Numbered from the stretch's first letter, positions 25,301-34,587 are shown. The stretch is 64,000 bases of DNA from Pelotomaculum schinkii (GCF_004369205.1 NZ_QFGA01000002.1:744001-808000), one strand, 5' to 3'. Made by a program: numbers and translations. The notes: generated by a model not told the origin, from the letters alone.

Positions 25301-26689
25301 CGCCAGCGGCCCGTTATACGTCTTCGGAGTGTTGGGCTGGGTCATGAGATTCGGGAGCGTTACCGGGGCGCCGCTGTCTTTCTCGTAGATCTTCACATAG
25401 CTGTTCAGGTTGCTCACCATGGGGTTAGCGAACCCGTTGGTAAAGTACCAGGCAAGCTGGACGTTGTCGTAGTCCACCGGGTCGACGTAGCGGTACTTCA
25501 GGACAGCGCCGGTCGCATCGTAGGATGTCTCCACCGCGTTTCCATCGAAGCCTACCATGCTTGAGCTGACAGGCAGCACGTTATTGGTTACCGCCTGAAC
25601 GGTGAGGGACTGCAGCTCGCTCCCGTCGGCTGCGGTAACCGTGCCCGGGGCATAGCTCAGGGTAACGGTAGCGGCGCTGGAGACAGAGTTGGCCAGGAAC
25701 AGCACGATCTGGTCGGTATTAGCTCCCAGGGCCACTCCTGTGACCGGGTCTGAGGTCGTACCGTTATTAACCGTGAATTGGTTTTGGGTCCCACTGGGAT
25801 CGGCCATCGCCCGGTCAAACTGCAGAATGACCTCCTTGCCCAGGTGATCGGTGGCGGCGCTGACCGGCGTCAGGCCGGCTGAAGCAACCAGGGTGGTAGC
25901 GCCCGTGCCCGGCCCGGCAGTGCTCCAGTTGCCGGCGGCATCCCCCGCCCGCACGGTGAAGGTGTAGGATGTATTTGCCGACAGGCCGGTAACGCTGTAG
26001 CTGTATAAGGCCCCGTCGACCGTACCAATTTTCGTCCCATCCCTGTAGATGGCATAAGAGGTCACGCCGGTATCGTCGGTGGCCTGGGTCCAGGTCAGGG
26101 TCAGGCCGGTCGAGGTTACACTGCCGGCTGTCAGAGTACTGCCATCCGGCCAGGTGGGATCCATGGTATCCGCAGGCTGGGGTACGCTGAATTGCCCGTT
26201 ATTCACTGTTGCCGCAACGGACTGGCCCTGGGCGTCAGAGAGAATTACCCCGCTTAATCCCAGTGCGCTTGTCTGTCCGGCTTGCACTCCTGCGGCAACC
26301 TGGAACTGCAGCTGCGCTACCGTGCCGCTGCCGCCGGGAACAGGTGTGTTGCTCCCGTTGTAGATGATCACCCTTAAGTTATCACCTACCGGGTTGGTGA
26401 TAACGGAAAAGCCGCTTGCCAGGCTCCCTGCGCTGGTTTGCTGGTAAATCAACTGGGTATGGTCATAGCTTAAGTCAAATTGCAGTCCGGTTACTTCACC
26501 TGAACTTGTTAAAGTAACCGGTACCTGGATCACATCCCCGGCAGCGCCGCTGACATTGCCGGCTGTCAGTACCGGAGCCGTACCAGCATTTGCCGCAATT
26601 TCAGCCGGTTGTAATACGCCTATGTATGAAGCAAGTAAAATTAATGCGAAGAGCAGTATGCCCATAGCTTTATTTCTGATGTTTTTCAA
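22391..26689 (-). CDS. SLH-anchored cohesin/FN3/Ig-like surface protein
   Basis: This 1432-residue protein has, in order: a signal peptide (1-32) and a cohesin module (about 35-173: VSGAAGDVIQVPVTL, GLQFDLSYDHTQLIY, GTVAQLQFQVAAGV). FN3 units and a Big_5-like unit follow, then the WYF-type Ig domain (376-540: VQLAWYFTNGF, VTDWYFWQI, SPLGLDL). More FN3, an unknown domain shared with the next protein (PASVSNATLDLSSLL to KHFTGFVTY), and another FN3 come next. The recurrent Ig-like domain spans about 966-1103 (NNQQCLTMQD). A ZU5-like domain and three SLH repeats (1266-1432) end it. TTG 26689 follows AAGGAGGG. Upstream in-frame codons are unlikely. The cohesin is a docking site for a dockerin, present in the protein encoded at 34725-39899. 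Confidence 0.88.
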   Translation of the reverse strand: MKNIRNKAMGILLFALILLASYIGVLQPAEIAANAGTAPVLTAGNVSGAAGDVIQVPVTLTSSGEVTGLQFDLSYDHTQLIYQQTSAGSLASGFSVITNPVGDNLRVIIYNGSNTPVPGGSGTVAQLQFQVAAGVQAGQTSALGLSGVILSDAQGQSVAATVNNGQFSVPQPADTMDPTWPDGSTLTAGSVTSTGLTLTWTQATDDTGVTSYAIYRDGTKIGTVDGALYSYSVTGLSANTSYTFTVRAGDAAGNWSTAGPGTGATTLVASAGLTPVSAATDHLGKEVILQFDRAMADPSGTQNQFTVNNGTTSDPVTGVALGANTDQIVLFLANSVSSAATVTLSYAPGTVTAADGSELQSLTVQAVTNNVLPVSSSMVGFDGNAVETSYDATGAVLKYRYVDPVDYDNVQLAWYFTNGFANPMVSNLNSYVKIYEKDSGAPVTLPNLMTQPNTPKTYNGPLAAYYGQTINEQVVTDWYFWQIGGNSPLGLDLVSRALKPSTTYIVEIDKGFTFNSGKSTATTYTFEFTTTATSQYAPSWADGSSLTVSNLGDTSLTLSWPAAQDNHGVAYNDTYSGQYIPNISYNIYQNGTLLATVDGKATSYDVCRLSPDSSYNFKVEATDFANNHSLTDLQTTAKTNEQSPAVPITSPIVTIDESGSNRNLAVTASTPSFQLTVPASVSNATLDLSSLLNTSGVTTATSALPAMDIAAYTGISSSAVVVRVPAGTTISAPASSNWDGTINVPAVQPNNTVTVTPDTGKTATVNAVIEVGFGDVQLTFSNAVRILIPGQAGKDAGYYRNGTFTKITNVLTSDSQDVGDALEPGTDGKIDVDNDLVIWTKHFTGFVTYTQTAASSGGDSGGSHSGGSDTRSPEWPDNAAVTVSRNQTEATLTWPAATDNVGVVNYRIKRDGVVLGSVDGSTTTYTDTGLQQGTNTYVWSVEAVDAAGNWSTAITGQGLSGQNPLSFVAASSTLTTVNGDNSTDDGPIEGSTTVPVNPTVRLYFDRGVTTDAVWSNNQQCLTMQDSTGTKVPINVFKLDSTTINDNLHYIFITPKSNLTSGKTYKIIISKNLTANNGHTLGENNGNTNEVVTFTVAASSGSPTSGGSGISVTTNGPTYTNGSASVDPAVGATVGLGDLARVVIPANALQETGSVTVDIKKVTSPPEIPAGFKAVSDVYEFSVGDKTAYSFAEKVALTFEFDASQIGSDGVPAVFYYDESQAKWVNIGGTVSGSTITVEVEHFTKYAVFAVPKAATPVVTPTQETLNDIEGHWAQNNIEKLVALGAVSGYPDGSFKPDGTITRAEFATILVKAFKLTPKSGKVFADTAGHWAEDNIATAAANGVLSGYDDNTFGPDDLITREQMAIMVVKAARLTMISEGTSFADNSGISEWAKGAVATVVKNGLMKGYPDNTFQPLGSATRAEAVTVIVNAL
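26229..26353 (-). repeat. 125-bp block identical to 29156-29280 (cohesin module)
   Basis: By eye, these 125 bases, from TGGGCGTCAGAGAGAATTAC to GGTGTGTTGCT, are identical to the second cohesin of the neighbouring gene, including third codon positions. The flanks differ at several sites. This points to recent gene conversion or module duplication. Confidence 0.8.
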
Positions 26690-26774
26690 TGCCTTACCCT
26701 CCTTAATACAGATCATTTCAGCTCCAATTCTGCAAGGTTTGTTATTGCTCCAAAGCATGTTTCATAGGTTGACC

Positions 26775-26807
26775 GTCGAGTTATTGTCGAGTTATTGTCG
26801 AGTTATT
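26775..26807. repeat. Three tandem 11-bp repeats (GTCGAGTTATT)
   Basis: Three uninterrupted copies of GTCGAGTTATT lie between two surface-protein genes, just beyond a strong hairpin. They are a possible protein-binding iteron or slipped-strand expansion. No function can be assigned. Confidence 0.75.
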
Positions 26808-26816
26808 AATATACCA

Positions 26817-26848
26817 GCAGAGGGAAATCCGTATAGGATTCCCTCTGC
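26817..26848 (-). other. Intercistronic hairpin without T-tract
   Basis: Arms GCAGAGGGAA(A)TCC and GGATTCCCTCTGC have a single bulged base and a 5-base loop. It lies 30 bp after the stop of the NHL/cohesin gene. No U-run follows on the minus strand. Confidence 0.6.
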
Positions 26849-26877
26849 GCCTTCATACATGATTTTGAGCTAATTTG

Positions 26878-29800
26878 TTACTTGAGGGCGTTGACGATCA
26901 CAGTGACAGCTTCGGCCCTGGTGGCGCTGCCCAGAGGGTTAAAGGTGTTATCAGGGTACCCCTTGATAACATCGTTCTCGACAGCCGTGGCTACGACGCT
27001 CCTGGCCCACCAGGAGATGTCCGCGCTGTCCGCGAAGGTGGTTTCATCAGTTCCCACGGGAAGCTTCGCGGCTTTGACCACCATCATCGCCATCTGCTCG
27101 CGGGTAATCAAATCGTCCGGCCCGAAAGTATCGGTATCGTACCCGTCGGCAATTCCGTAATAAACTGCCGTGGCAATGTAATCCTTGGCCCAATGGCCGG
27201 CGGTGTCTGCAAACACTTTGCCGCTCTGGGGGGTCAGCTTGAATGCTTTTACCAGCACAGTGGCAAATTCGGCCCGGGTGATGTTGCTGTCGGGCTTGAA
27301 GCTGCCGTCAGAATAGCCGTTAATGGCGCCGAGGGCAACCAGCTTATTGATGTTGTCCGCAGCCCAGTGACCGGCAATATCATTCAGGGTGAGCGTAGTC
27401 TCTTGGCCGGGGATATCATCCTTAGCGACTGTAGTCTCTTCTTCCTGTTTGACAGCAGCGAGTACGGCGAATTTGGTGAAGTGGTTAACTTTCACGGTGA
27501 TGGTAGAGCCCGACACGGCTCCGCCAAGGCTCACCCACTTAGCTGCAGTCTCGTCATAATAGTAGACAGCCGGGGTTTCGCCCGAAGCAAGGTCCGCCGG
27601 GTTGAAGCTAAACTTTAAGGTTACATCCTTGGCAAAGCTGTAGTTGTCCTGGCCGTCTACGCTGAACTCGTATACACTACCAACCAGTTTGAAGCCTTCA
27701 GACACTTCGGGAGGTTGGTCTACTTTCTGTATTTTTACTTCTACAGTACTGGTTCCCTGCAGTGAGTTTGCCGGAATTTCTACAGTAGCTTCATCACCAA
27801 GGCTTATTGTACCACCCTTACTGGGTGTTACAATTGCCGCTCCTGTCGTGGAGTTAACCGTATTCGATGTGCTTGAGCTACCGCCGCCGCTGTAACTAGT
27901 TGTCGTCACGGTGACACTGGGACCATCCGCGCTCTCATTGCCGGCCGCGTCTACCGCCTGCACCTTGAAGGTATACCGGGCGCCCGCGCTCAGACCGGTT
28001 ACATTGTAGCTGGTATCAGCAACCGGGCTCGCGGTCAGCAGGGTGGTTCCCCGGTAAACGTTGTACCCGGTCACGGCGACGTTGTCTGAGGCGCCGCTCC
28101 AGGTCAAGGTCAGCCTGGTCCGGCTCACGCTGGAAGTCGTCAGGCTGCCGCTGCTCCAACTCGGCGCGGTGGTGTCGGACACAACCGCAGTTTGGGTGTA
28201 AGTGACAAATTGGGTAAAGTGCTTGGTCCAAACCACCAGATCATCACCAGCGTCAATCTTACCATCACCGCCCGAGGTCAGAGCGTCACCCGCCTCCTGA
28301 CTGTCAGAGCTCAGGAAGTTGGTTATTTTGGTGAACACGCCTCCCCTGCTATAACCAACATCTTTGCCTGCCTGACCTGGGATCAGGATCCTTACAGCTT
28401 TATTGAAGGTCAATGGCACATCGCCATAGCCAATTTCTATGACAGCGTTGACTGTAGCAGTTTTTCCGGTGTCCGGTGTTACCGTTACGGAACCGTTAGA
28501 CCGAACTGCCGGCATATGAATGGCGCCGTTCCACCCTTCGGGAGCGCTTACGGTGGCTCCTGCCGGAATGGTTACCTGCACTGGGTCGGCGCTGACGGAA
28601 GTATTGGCTGCTATGTCCAGCGCCGGTAAAGCTGTTGTGGTTACCGTACCTGCGACAGGCGCGTTGAGCAATGCCGACACGCTAACCGTCGCGTCGGTTA
28701 CACTGGCAGGTACTGTGATCTTGACATCGGCCGGTGTATCCGCGGTTACGGCAAGATCTTTATTGGCGCCGTCATCCGTGATCGTCACACTCGAATCAGT
28801 AATCGTTACGGCATTGCTTGTCGCCACCGTGACGCTGGGGCCGTCCGTGCTCCAGTTGCCTGCCGCGTCGCCTGCCTGCACGGTGAAGGTGTACTGGGCG
28901 CCGGCGGTCAGACCGGCAACATTATACGTCAGGGTGTTACCATCAACTGCAGCCACTTCCGTACCGCCCTGGTAAACCTTGTAGCCGGTTACGCTGACGT
29001 TATCCGTGGCGGTGGTCCAGGTCAGAGTCAGTCCGGTCTGGGTTATATTGCCAGCCGTCAGAGTACTGCCATCCGGCCAGGTGGGTTCCATGGTGTCCGC
29101 AGGCTGGGGTACGCTGAATTGACCGTTGTTCACTGTTGCCGCAATGGACTGGCCTTGGGCGTCAGAGAGAATTACCCCGCTTAATCCCAGTGCGCTTGTC
29201 TGTCCGGCTTGCACTCCTGCGGCAACCTGGAACTGCAGCTGCGCTACCGTGCCGCTGCCGCCGGGAACAGGTGTGTTGCTGGTGCTGTAGATGATTACCC
29301 TTAATTTGTCTCCTACCAGGTTGGCGCTAACAGTAAAGCCGTTTGCCAGGCTCCCGGTATTGGCTTGCTGGTAAATCAACTGGTTATGGTCATAGCTTAA
29401 ATCAAACTGCAGTCCGGCTACTTCACCCGAACTCGTTAAGGTGACCGGTATCTGAATCACATCTCCGGCACCGCCGCTGGCGTTACCAGCCGTCAACACC
29501 GGAGCCGTACCAACAGGAGGCGACAATGTGGATACCGTGGCAGCCGGGCCGTCACTGCTCCAGTTGCCGGCGGCGTCGCCCGCCTGCACCGTGAAGGAGT
29601 ACTGAGTGCCAGCGCTTAATCTGGTAACATCATAAGTCAGGGTACTGCCGTACACTGTATCCAGTACCGTACCGTTCTGATAGACCTTGTACCCGGTTAC
29701 ATCCACGTTATCCGTGGCGGTGCTCCAGGTCAGGGTCAAGCCGCTCTGGGTAACATTGCTCGTGGTTAACGAACTGCCGCTTGCCCAGGTGGGCGCTGCG

Positions 29801-32800
29801 GTGTCAGCAGGCTGGGGTACGCTGAATTGCCCGTTGTTCACTGTTGCCGTAATAGGTTGGCCCTGGGCATCGGAAAGAATTACCCCGCTTAACCCCAGTG
29901 TGCTTGTTTGTCCAGTTTGCACTCCTGCGGCAACCTGGAACTGCAGCTGCGCTACCGTGCCGCTGCCGCTGGGAACAGGTGTGTTGCTTCCGTTGTAGAT
30001 GATCACCCTTAAGCTATCACCTACCGGATTGGTGATAAGGGAAAAGCCGTTTGCAAGGCTTCCTAAGCTGGTTTGCTGGTAAACCAGCTGGGTATGGTCA
30101 TAGCTTATGTCGAACTGCAGTCCGGTTACTTCACCCGAACTTGTTAAAGTAACCGGCACCTGAATCACATCCCCGGCAACGCCGCTGACATTGCCGGCTG
30201 TCAGTACCGGAGCCGTACCGGTATTAGACGACAGCGTGGATACCGTGGTTGCCGGGCCGGTAGTGCTCCAGTTGCCGGCGGCATCGCCTGCCTGTACGGT
30301 GAAAGTGTATGTCGTGTTTGCCGACAGGCCGGTAACGCTGTAGCTGTATACGGCGCCGGCGACCGTGCCAATCTGTGTTGTGTCCTGGCAGAGGGCATAA
30401 GAAGTCACTCCGGTATCATCGGCGGCCGGGGTCCAGGTCAGGGTCAGCTCACTGCTGGTGACGTTGGATGCCGTCAGGCTGCTGCCATCCGGCCAGGTGG
30501 GCGCGGTGATATCGGATGAAGCAGCGGCAGCCGTAGTCACCGAGGTGCTCGGGCCGGTAGTGCTCCAGTTGCCGGCGGCATTCCCCGCCTGCACGGTGAA
30601 GGTGTATGTCGTGTTTGCCGACAGGCCGGTAACGCTGTAGCTGTATACGGCGCCTGCAACCGTGCCAATCTGTGTTGTGCCCTGGTAGATGGCATAGGAA
30701 GTCACCCCGGTATCATCGGCGGCCGGGGTCCAGGTCAGGGTCAACTCACTGCTGGTAACGTTGGATGCCGTCAGGCCGCTGCCATCCGGCCAGGTGGGCG
30801 CAGCAGCCGCTGCTGTTGACTGGTACAGGATATTGTTTTGCGTATCATAGATGATGATTTCTGCGTCAGAACCTGTAAATGTGTTGGCGTCGAGCACTGC
30901 TTGCGCCGCGGCCTGGGCTGAAGCTGCATCCGTGATGGCAACCCCGTTGAGGGTGGCGCCGGCAACGGCTTCCAGCCGGGAATTAAAGGTATTGCCGGTT
31001 ATAGTCACGACACCGGCCTCAATGCAGTTATTGGCCCCCGAGGCAAAAGTGTTGTTGGTTATGGTCAGCTTCTTGCCTGTGCCAGGTGTTCCCAATGTAG
31101 AAGCGGTAGCAAAAACGGCATACTGTTTCGTTTTGGAAACCTGGCAATTATTGAGAACTACTTCATATTGCTGTGTGGTATTATTCTCGACAGCATTAAT
31201 AATATAACCGTAATTATCCATTCCCTGGAAATTAATGCTATCCAGGTTAATGAAAAGGTAGTCGGGCACAGAAGCAAATTTGTTTATCGTTGATACTCCA
31301 TTACCGTCAAAGGTAAAGTTGCCCAGGTTTAGACCCTTTTGCCAATCCGGCCAGAAGATATATTCACCACTAAAGTTTGCCGAGATTGATTTACCCTTGA
31401 AGTCATATGTGCCTCCTACCATCATTGCATTAGTCAGAACGATGTTTTTCACCTGGGGCTTGTCGAGTGCGATTTTAAATTCGTCCCAGGTTCTGGCTGG
31501 GGTGGTCTCCGTCCAGCGCACGGTTAAGTTATACACCTTGGTGTCCGTTACTGACCCACATGTGATGGTTTCAGTCAATGTGACATCAGCGGAATCAGCG
31601 TCGGCCGGTTTGGTTACATAGAAGCTGTTAGGATCCAGAATTGCGCTATTTGAAGATGTATAGCTTACCGTAGCGTTGGAATAAGGTTGTTGCTTCCGAC
31701 TTAAGTTCTGGGTTACGCTATCAGCGCTGTCCCCAGCGGCAAAAGTAACCAGGTCCATGGCCTTAATAGCTGCCACGATATCGGCATCATCCAGCGGAAC
31801 GTATACACTGATTTCCGGCAGCTTCGCCGATATATTGCCGAACCAGTCTATGACTTCTGCGCTATAGCGATAGGTATGTCCTGCCTCAACGCTGGTATCA
31901 TAGAAACCTGGGGCAGTTACAGGACTAAAATACCACCACCAATTACCGATATAATCTTTGTTGACATCGTAATGACCCAGCAGGACATCATCACGGTAAA
32001 TATTGTAGCTAACGATGCCGGCGGGGTCCGGGTACACATCTGTACCAGCTTTGGGCTCTTTAATGTCAAGCCGTACTTTATCGGACGAAATCGAAGGCGT
32101 ATCAAAGGCATACCCCACCGGTGCTTGCGTATCTTCCCAGACGCCAAAGTCTTTAACAAACCGGTAATCATAATACGCCGTTCCGGTTATATTGCTGCCT
32201 TGCACCTCTGGAACGATGCCGGTGACCCATTTTCCTTGAAGCGGGTAAACCGTACATTTTTCAGGGTTTACTCCCTCTACCAGGGGGGAAGTTATCTTCA
32301 TCGCGCCTTTGAACTCAAAACCGGTAAATTCCGCATGTATAAATTTGCCAGCCACTTTAAGACCTGGGACAGGATCCGGTGTGTATTCGGTAACTGTCAT
32401 AGTAGCACCTGAAGGAACTTTTAAGTTCAACAGGTCGATGACAAGTCCACCTTCATAGATCATCGGGCGGCCGGTATAAATCGGGTAAGTGCTTCCGGGA
32501 TTGAGTTTCGGGGTAGTAACAGTTACCTGGGGACCGTCACTGCTTTCGTTGCCATTGGCGTCAAGCGCTTCCACTTTTATAGTGTTATCCGTACCGGAAA
32601 AAAGCGGCAGTGTACAGCTGGCATCGGTAACGGTTGTTTCATCCGCCAGAGTACTGGCATCACTGCCCTGGTAGAGCTTAACCTTATAGCCTGTCACCCC
32701 GATGTTATCCCAGGCCCCGCTCCAGTTCAGCGTCACACTCTGCGGGCCCAGATCGGCAGTGGTAAGGCTGCCATTGGTCCAGGCGGGCGGGGTCACGTCA

Positions 32801-34476
32801 TAAGCATTGGTGGTCAAAGTGAGACTGGGGCCATCAGTGCTCTCGTTCCCGGTCGTATCCACTGCCTGGACGGTAAAAGTATACTGGGTAGCGGGAGTGA
32901 GACCGCTCACAGTATAAGCAGTTGCCGTGATCGGGTCAGGCGTCAATAAAGTGGCGCCCTGGTAGAGCTTGTAGCCCTTTAGTTGATTCTGGTTGTCGGT
33001 TGCTACGCTCCAGTTCAGGGTTACGCTGTCCGCAACCAGCCCGGTTTGCGTGAGGCTGCCGCTGGTCCAGGCGGGCGGAGTGGCGTCTAATGTGGTTGCC
33101 GAAACCCTGGGTCCGTAGAGACTTTCGTGCCCATCCCCGTCCACCGCCTGAACGGTAAAGGTGTAACTGGTATTCTGCGTAAGCCCGCTTACATTGTAAG
33201 TGGTCGTAGTTACCAGGTCAGGCGTCAGTAAAGTTGTGCCCTCATAAATCCTGTAGCCGGTGACAGCCACATCATCTGCCGCCGGGTTCCAATTCAAAGT
33301 CAGGCCGGTGGCGGTCAGGTCCGAAACAGTGAAAGTCCTGTCCGGCCAACTGGGTATCGTTGGATCAAATTCAACAGACTTAACCAGGCGAATTCGATAG
33401 TTGCTATTATCCGCAATATAAAGTTTACCGGTCCCGTCAATCGCCACACCATACGGTGAAAAAAATTCAGCGGCGGTAGCCAGTCCGTCATAAAAACCAT
33501 AAGTTCCACTACCTGCCAGAGTACTGATATTGCCGCTGGCGTCCACCTTACGGATTCGCTGGTTATTACTATCGGCAATGTAAATATTGCCTGCGCTGTC
33601 CACTGTCACTCCATGAGGATAATCTAGCTGCCCGGCGGTAGCCGGACCACCGTCGCCGCCAAAACCACCGGCGCCGTTGCCTGCCACGGTGCTAATAACA
33701 CCAGCGGTATCCACCTTGCGAATTCGGTTATTTTGGCTATCTGCAAAGTAAAGATTGCCTGCGCTATCTACGGCCAGCTGATAAACCTGCGATATTTGCG
33801 CACTCACAGCCGGCCCGCCATCGCCCGAATAACCGTTGCTTCCAGTCCCCGCTAGAGTGCTGATGTTGCCGTTGTTATCTACCTTGCGAATCCGGTAGTT
33901 GTTACTATCAGCAATATAGAGGTTGCCTGCGCCGTCTACCGCCAGCCCGTAAACATACGATGATATTTGCGCATTGACAGCCGGTCCATCATCGCCTGCA
34001 TAACCGGAACTCCCGGTACCCACCACGGTGCTAATGTTGCCGCTGGCGTCAACTTTGCGAATTCGATAACTTCTATAACCGGCAATGTAGAGGTTTCCAG
34101 AGCTGTCTACCGCCACCGCTGTTGGAGCTTTCAGATCTGCATTCAGGGCTGAACCGCCGTCACCTGAATAACCGGAATTGCCGGTACCCGCTACGGTGCT
34201 GATATTGCCGTCGGTGTCAATCTTGCGGACTCGATGATTGTATTGATCAGGTATATAGATATTGCCTGCACTGTCAACCGCCAGCCCGTAAACACTCGAT
34301 ATTTGCGCACTAACAGCCGGTCCGCCATCGCCTGCATAACCGTTAATTCCAGTACCGGCCACAGTGCTGACCACATCCACTGTGTTCCCTGCCGCAAAAG
34401 CAGGTATGCTGCCAGCCGCAACCAGGAAACACAACATGATGGCAATTAAAATAAGAGGTTTATGTTTGTTTTTCAC
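26878..34476 (-). CDS. Giant SLH-anchored scaffoldin-like protein: NHL propeller, FN3s, beta-helix, two cohesins
   Basis: The 2532-residue protein has a signal peptide (1-29) and six NHL repeats (about 35-365, each like ISTVAGTG..GYSGDGGPA..LAVDSAGNLYIADSNN.RIRKVD), forming one six-bladed propeller. Three FN3, an unclassified domain, an atrophied-Ig domain (about 890-990) and a right-handed beta-helix (about 990-1220) follow. Two FN3 precede cohesin 1 (about 1421-1552); then FN3, cohesin 2 (about 1657-1792), FN3, the unknown domain shared with the neighbouring gene (ending KHFTQFVTY), FN3 and a ZU5-like domain. Three SLH repeats (about 2359-2532) close it. Start GTG 34476 behind GAAGGTGAT. 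With two cohesins and SLH anchoring it resembles an anchoring scaffoldin, but the propeller and absence of CBM or hydrolase are unusual. Confidence 0.88.
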   Translation of the reverse strand: MKNKHKPLILIAIMLCFLVAAGSIPAFAAGNTVDVVSTVAGTGINGYAGDGGPAVSAQISSVYGLAVDSAGNIYIPDQYNHRVRKIDTDGNISTVAGTGNSGYSGDGGSALNADLKAPTAVAVDSSGNLYIAGYRSYRIRKVDASGNISTVVGTGSSGYAGDDGPAVNAQISSYVYGLAVDGAGNLYIADSNNYRIRKVDNNGNISTLAGTGSNGYSGDGGPAVSAQISQVYQLAVDSAGNLYFADSQNNRIRKVDTAGVISTVAGNGAGGFGGDGGPATAGQLDYPHGVTVDSAGNIYIADSNNQRIRKVDASGNISTLAGSGTYGFYDGLATAAEFFSPYGVAIDGTGKLYIADNSNYRIRLVKSVEFDPTIPSWPDRTFTVSDLTATGLTLNWNPAADDVAVTGYRIYEGTTLLTPDLVTTTTYNVSGLTQNTSYTFTVQAVDGDGHESLYGPRVSATTLDATPPAWTSGSLTQTGLVADSVTLNWSVATDNQNQLKGYKLYQGATLLTPDPITATAYTVSGLTPATQYTFTVQAVDTTGNESTDGPSLTLTTNAYDVTPPAWTNGSLTTADLGPQSVTLNWSGAWDNIGVTGYKVKLYQGSDASTLADETTVTDASCTLPLFSGTDNTIKVEALDANGNESSDGPQVTVTTPKLNPGSTYPIYTGRPMIYEGGLVIDLLNLKVPSGATMTVTEYTPDPVPGLKVAGKFIHAEFTGFEFKGAMKITSPLVEGVNPEKCTVYPLQGKWVTGIVPEVQGSNITGTAYYDYRFVKDFGVWEDTQAPVGYAFDTPSISSDKVRLDIKEPKAGTDVYPDPAGIVSYNIYRDDVLLGHYDVNKDYIGNWWWYFSPVTAPGFYDTSVEAGHTYRYSAEVIDWFGNISAKLPEISVYVPLDDADIVAAIKAMDLVTFAAGDSADSVTQNLSRKQQPYSNATVSYTSSNSAILDPNSFYVTKPADADSADVTLTETITCGSVTDTKVYNLTVRWTETTPARTWDEFKIALDKPQVKNIVLTNAMMVGGTYDFKGKSISANFSGEYIFWPDWQKGLNLGNFTFDGNGVSTINKFASVPDYLFINLDSINFQGMDNYGYIINAVENNTTQQYEVVLNNCQVSKTKQYAVFATASTLGTPGTGKKLTITNNTFASGANNCIEAGVVTITGNTFNSRLEAVAGATLNGVAITDAASAQAAAQAVLDANTFTGSDAEIIIYDTQNNILYQSTAAAAAPTWPDGSGLTASNVTSSELTLTWTPAADDTGVTSYAIYQGTTQIGTVAGAVYSYSVTGLSANTTYTFTVQAGNAAGNWSTTGPSTSVTTAAAASSDITAPTWPDGSSLTASNVTSSELTLTWTPAADDTGVTSYALCQDTTQIGTVAGAVYSYSVTGLSANTTYTFTVQAGDAAGNWSTTGPATTVSTLSSNTGTAPVLTAGNVSGVAGDVIQVPVTLTSSGEVTGLQFDISYDHTQLVYQQTSLGSLANGFSLITNPVGDSLRVIIYNGSNTPVPSGSGTVAQLQFQVAAGVQTGQTSTLGLSGVILSDAQGQPITATVNNGQFSVPQPADTAAPTWASGSSLTTSNVTQSGLTLTWSTATDNVDVTGYKVYQNGTVLDTVYGSTLTYDVTRLSAGTQYSFTVQAGDAAGNWSSDGPAATVSTLSPPVGTAPVLTAGNASGGAGDVIQIPVTLTSSGEVAGLQFDLSYDHNQLIYQQANTGSLANGFTVSANLVGDKLRVIIYSTSNTPVPGGSGTVAQLQFQVAAGVQAGQTSALGLSGVILSDAQGQSIAATVNNGQFSVPQPADTMEPTWPDGSTLTAGNITQTGLTLTWTTATDNVSVTGYKVYQGGTEVAAVDGNTLTYNVAGLTAGAQYTFTVQAGDAAGNWSTDGPSVTVATSNAVTITDSSVTITDDGANKDLAVTADTPADVKITVPASVTDATVSVSALLNAPVAGTVTTTALPALDIAANTSVSADPVQVTIPAGATVSAPEGWNGAIHMPAVRSNGSVTVTPDTGKTATVNAVIEIGYGDVPLTFNKAVRILIPGQAGKDVGYSRGGVFTKITNFLSSDSQEAGDALTSGGDGKIDAGDDLVVWTKHFTQFVTYTQTAVVSDTTAPSWSSGSLTTSSVSRTRLTLTWSGASDNVAVTGYNVYRGTTLLTASPVADTSYNVTGLSAGARYTFKVQAVDAAGNESADGPSVTVTTTSYSGGGSSSTSNTVNSTTGAAIVTPSKGGTISLGDEATVEIPANSLQGTSTVEVKIQKVDQPPEVSEGFKLVGSVYEFSVDGQDNYSFAKDVTLKFSFNPADLASGETPAVYYYDETAAKWVSLGGAVSGSTITVKVNHFTKFAVLAAVKQEEETTVAKDDIPGQETTLTLNDIAGHWAADNINKLVALGAINGYSDGSFKPDSNITRAEFATVLVKAFKLTPQSGKVFADTAGHWAKDYIATAVYYGIADGYDTDTFGPDDLITREQMAMMVVKAAKLPVGTDETTFADSADISWWARSVVATAVENDVIKGYPDNTFNPLGSATRAEAVTVIVNALK
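29156..29280 (-). repeat. 125-bp block identical to 26229-26353 (cohesin 2)
   Basis: This is the partner of the identical block in the neighbouring cohesin gene. The first cohesin of this same gene (29820-30216) is more divergent over the corresponding bases, so the closest relative of cohesin 2 is in another gene. Confidence 0.8.
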
Positions 34477-34587
34477 TTAATAATCACCTTCAGCAAATTG
34501 ATATAGCTTCTTCTTTTACATAGATTGCGTAATATCAATTATCGGTCATCCATAGTTATGAGCCGCCTGCTATCACAAGAAGGCAAG

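Noticed and set aside
26875-27618. 247-codon plus-strand ORF opposite the SLH region of the NHL/cohesin gene
   Set aside because: Antisense shadow caused by repetitive codon use in the SLH repeats, with no family match by eye.
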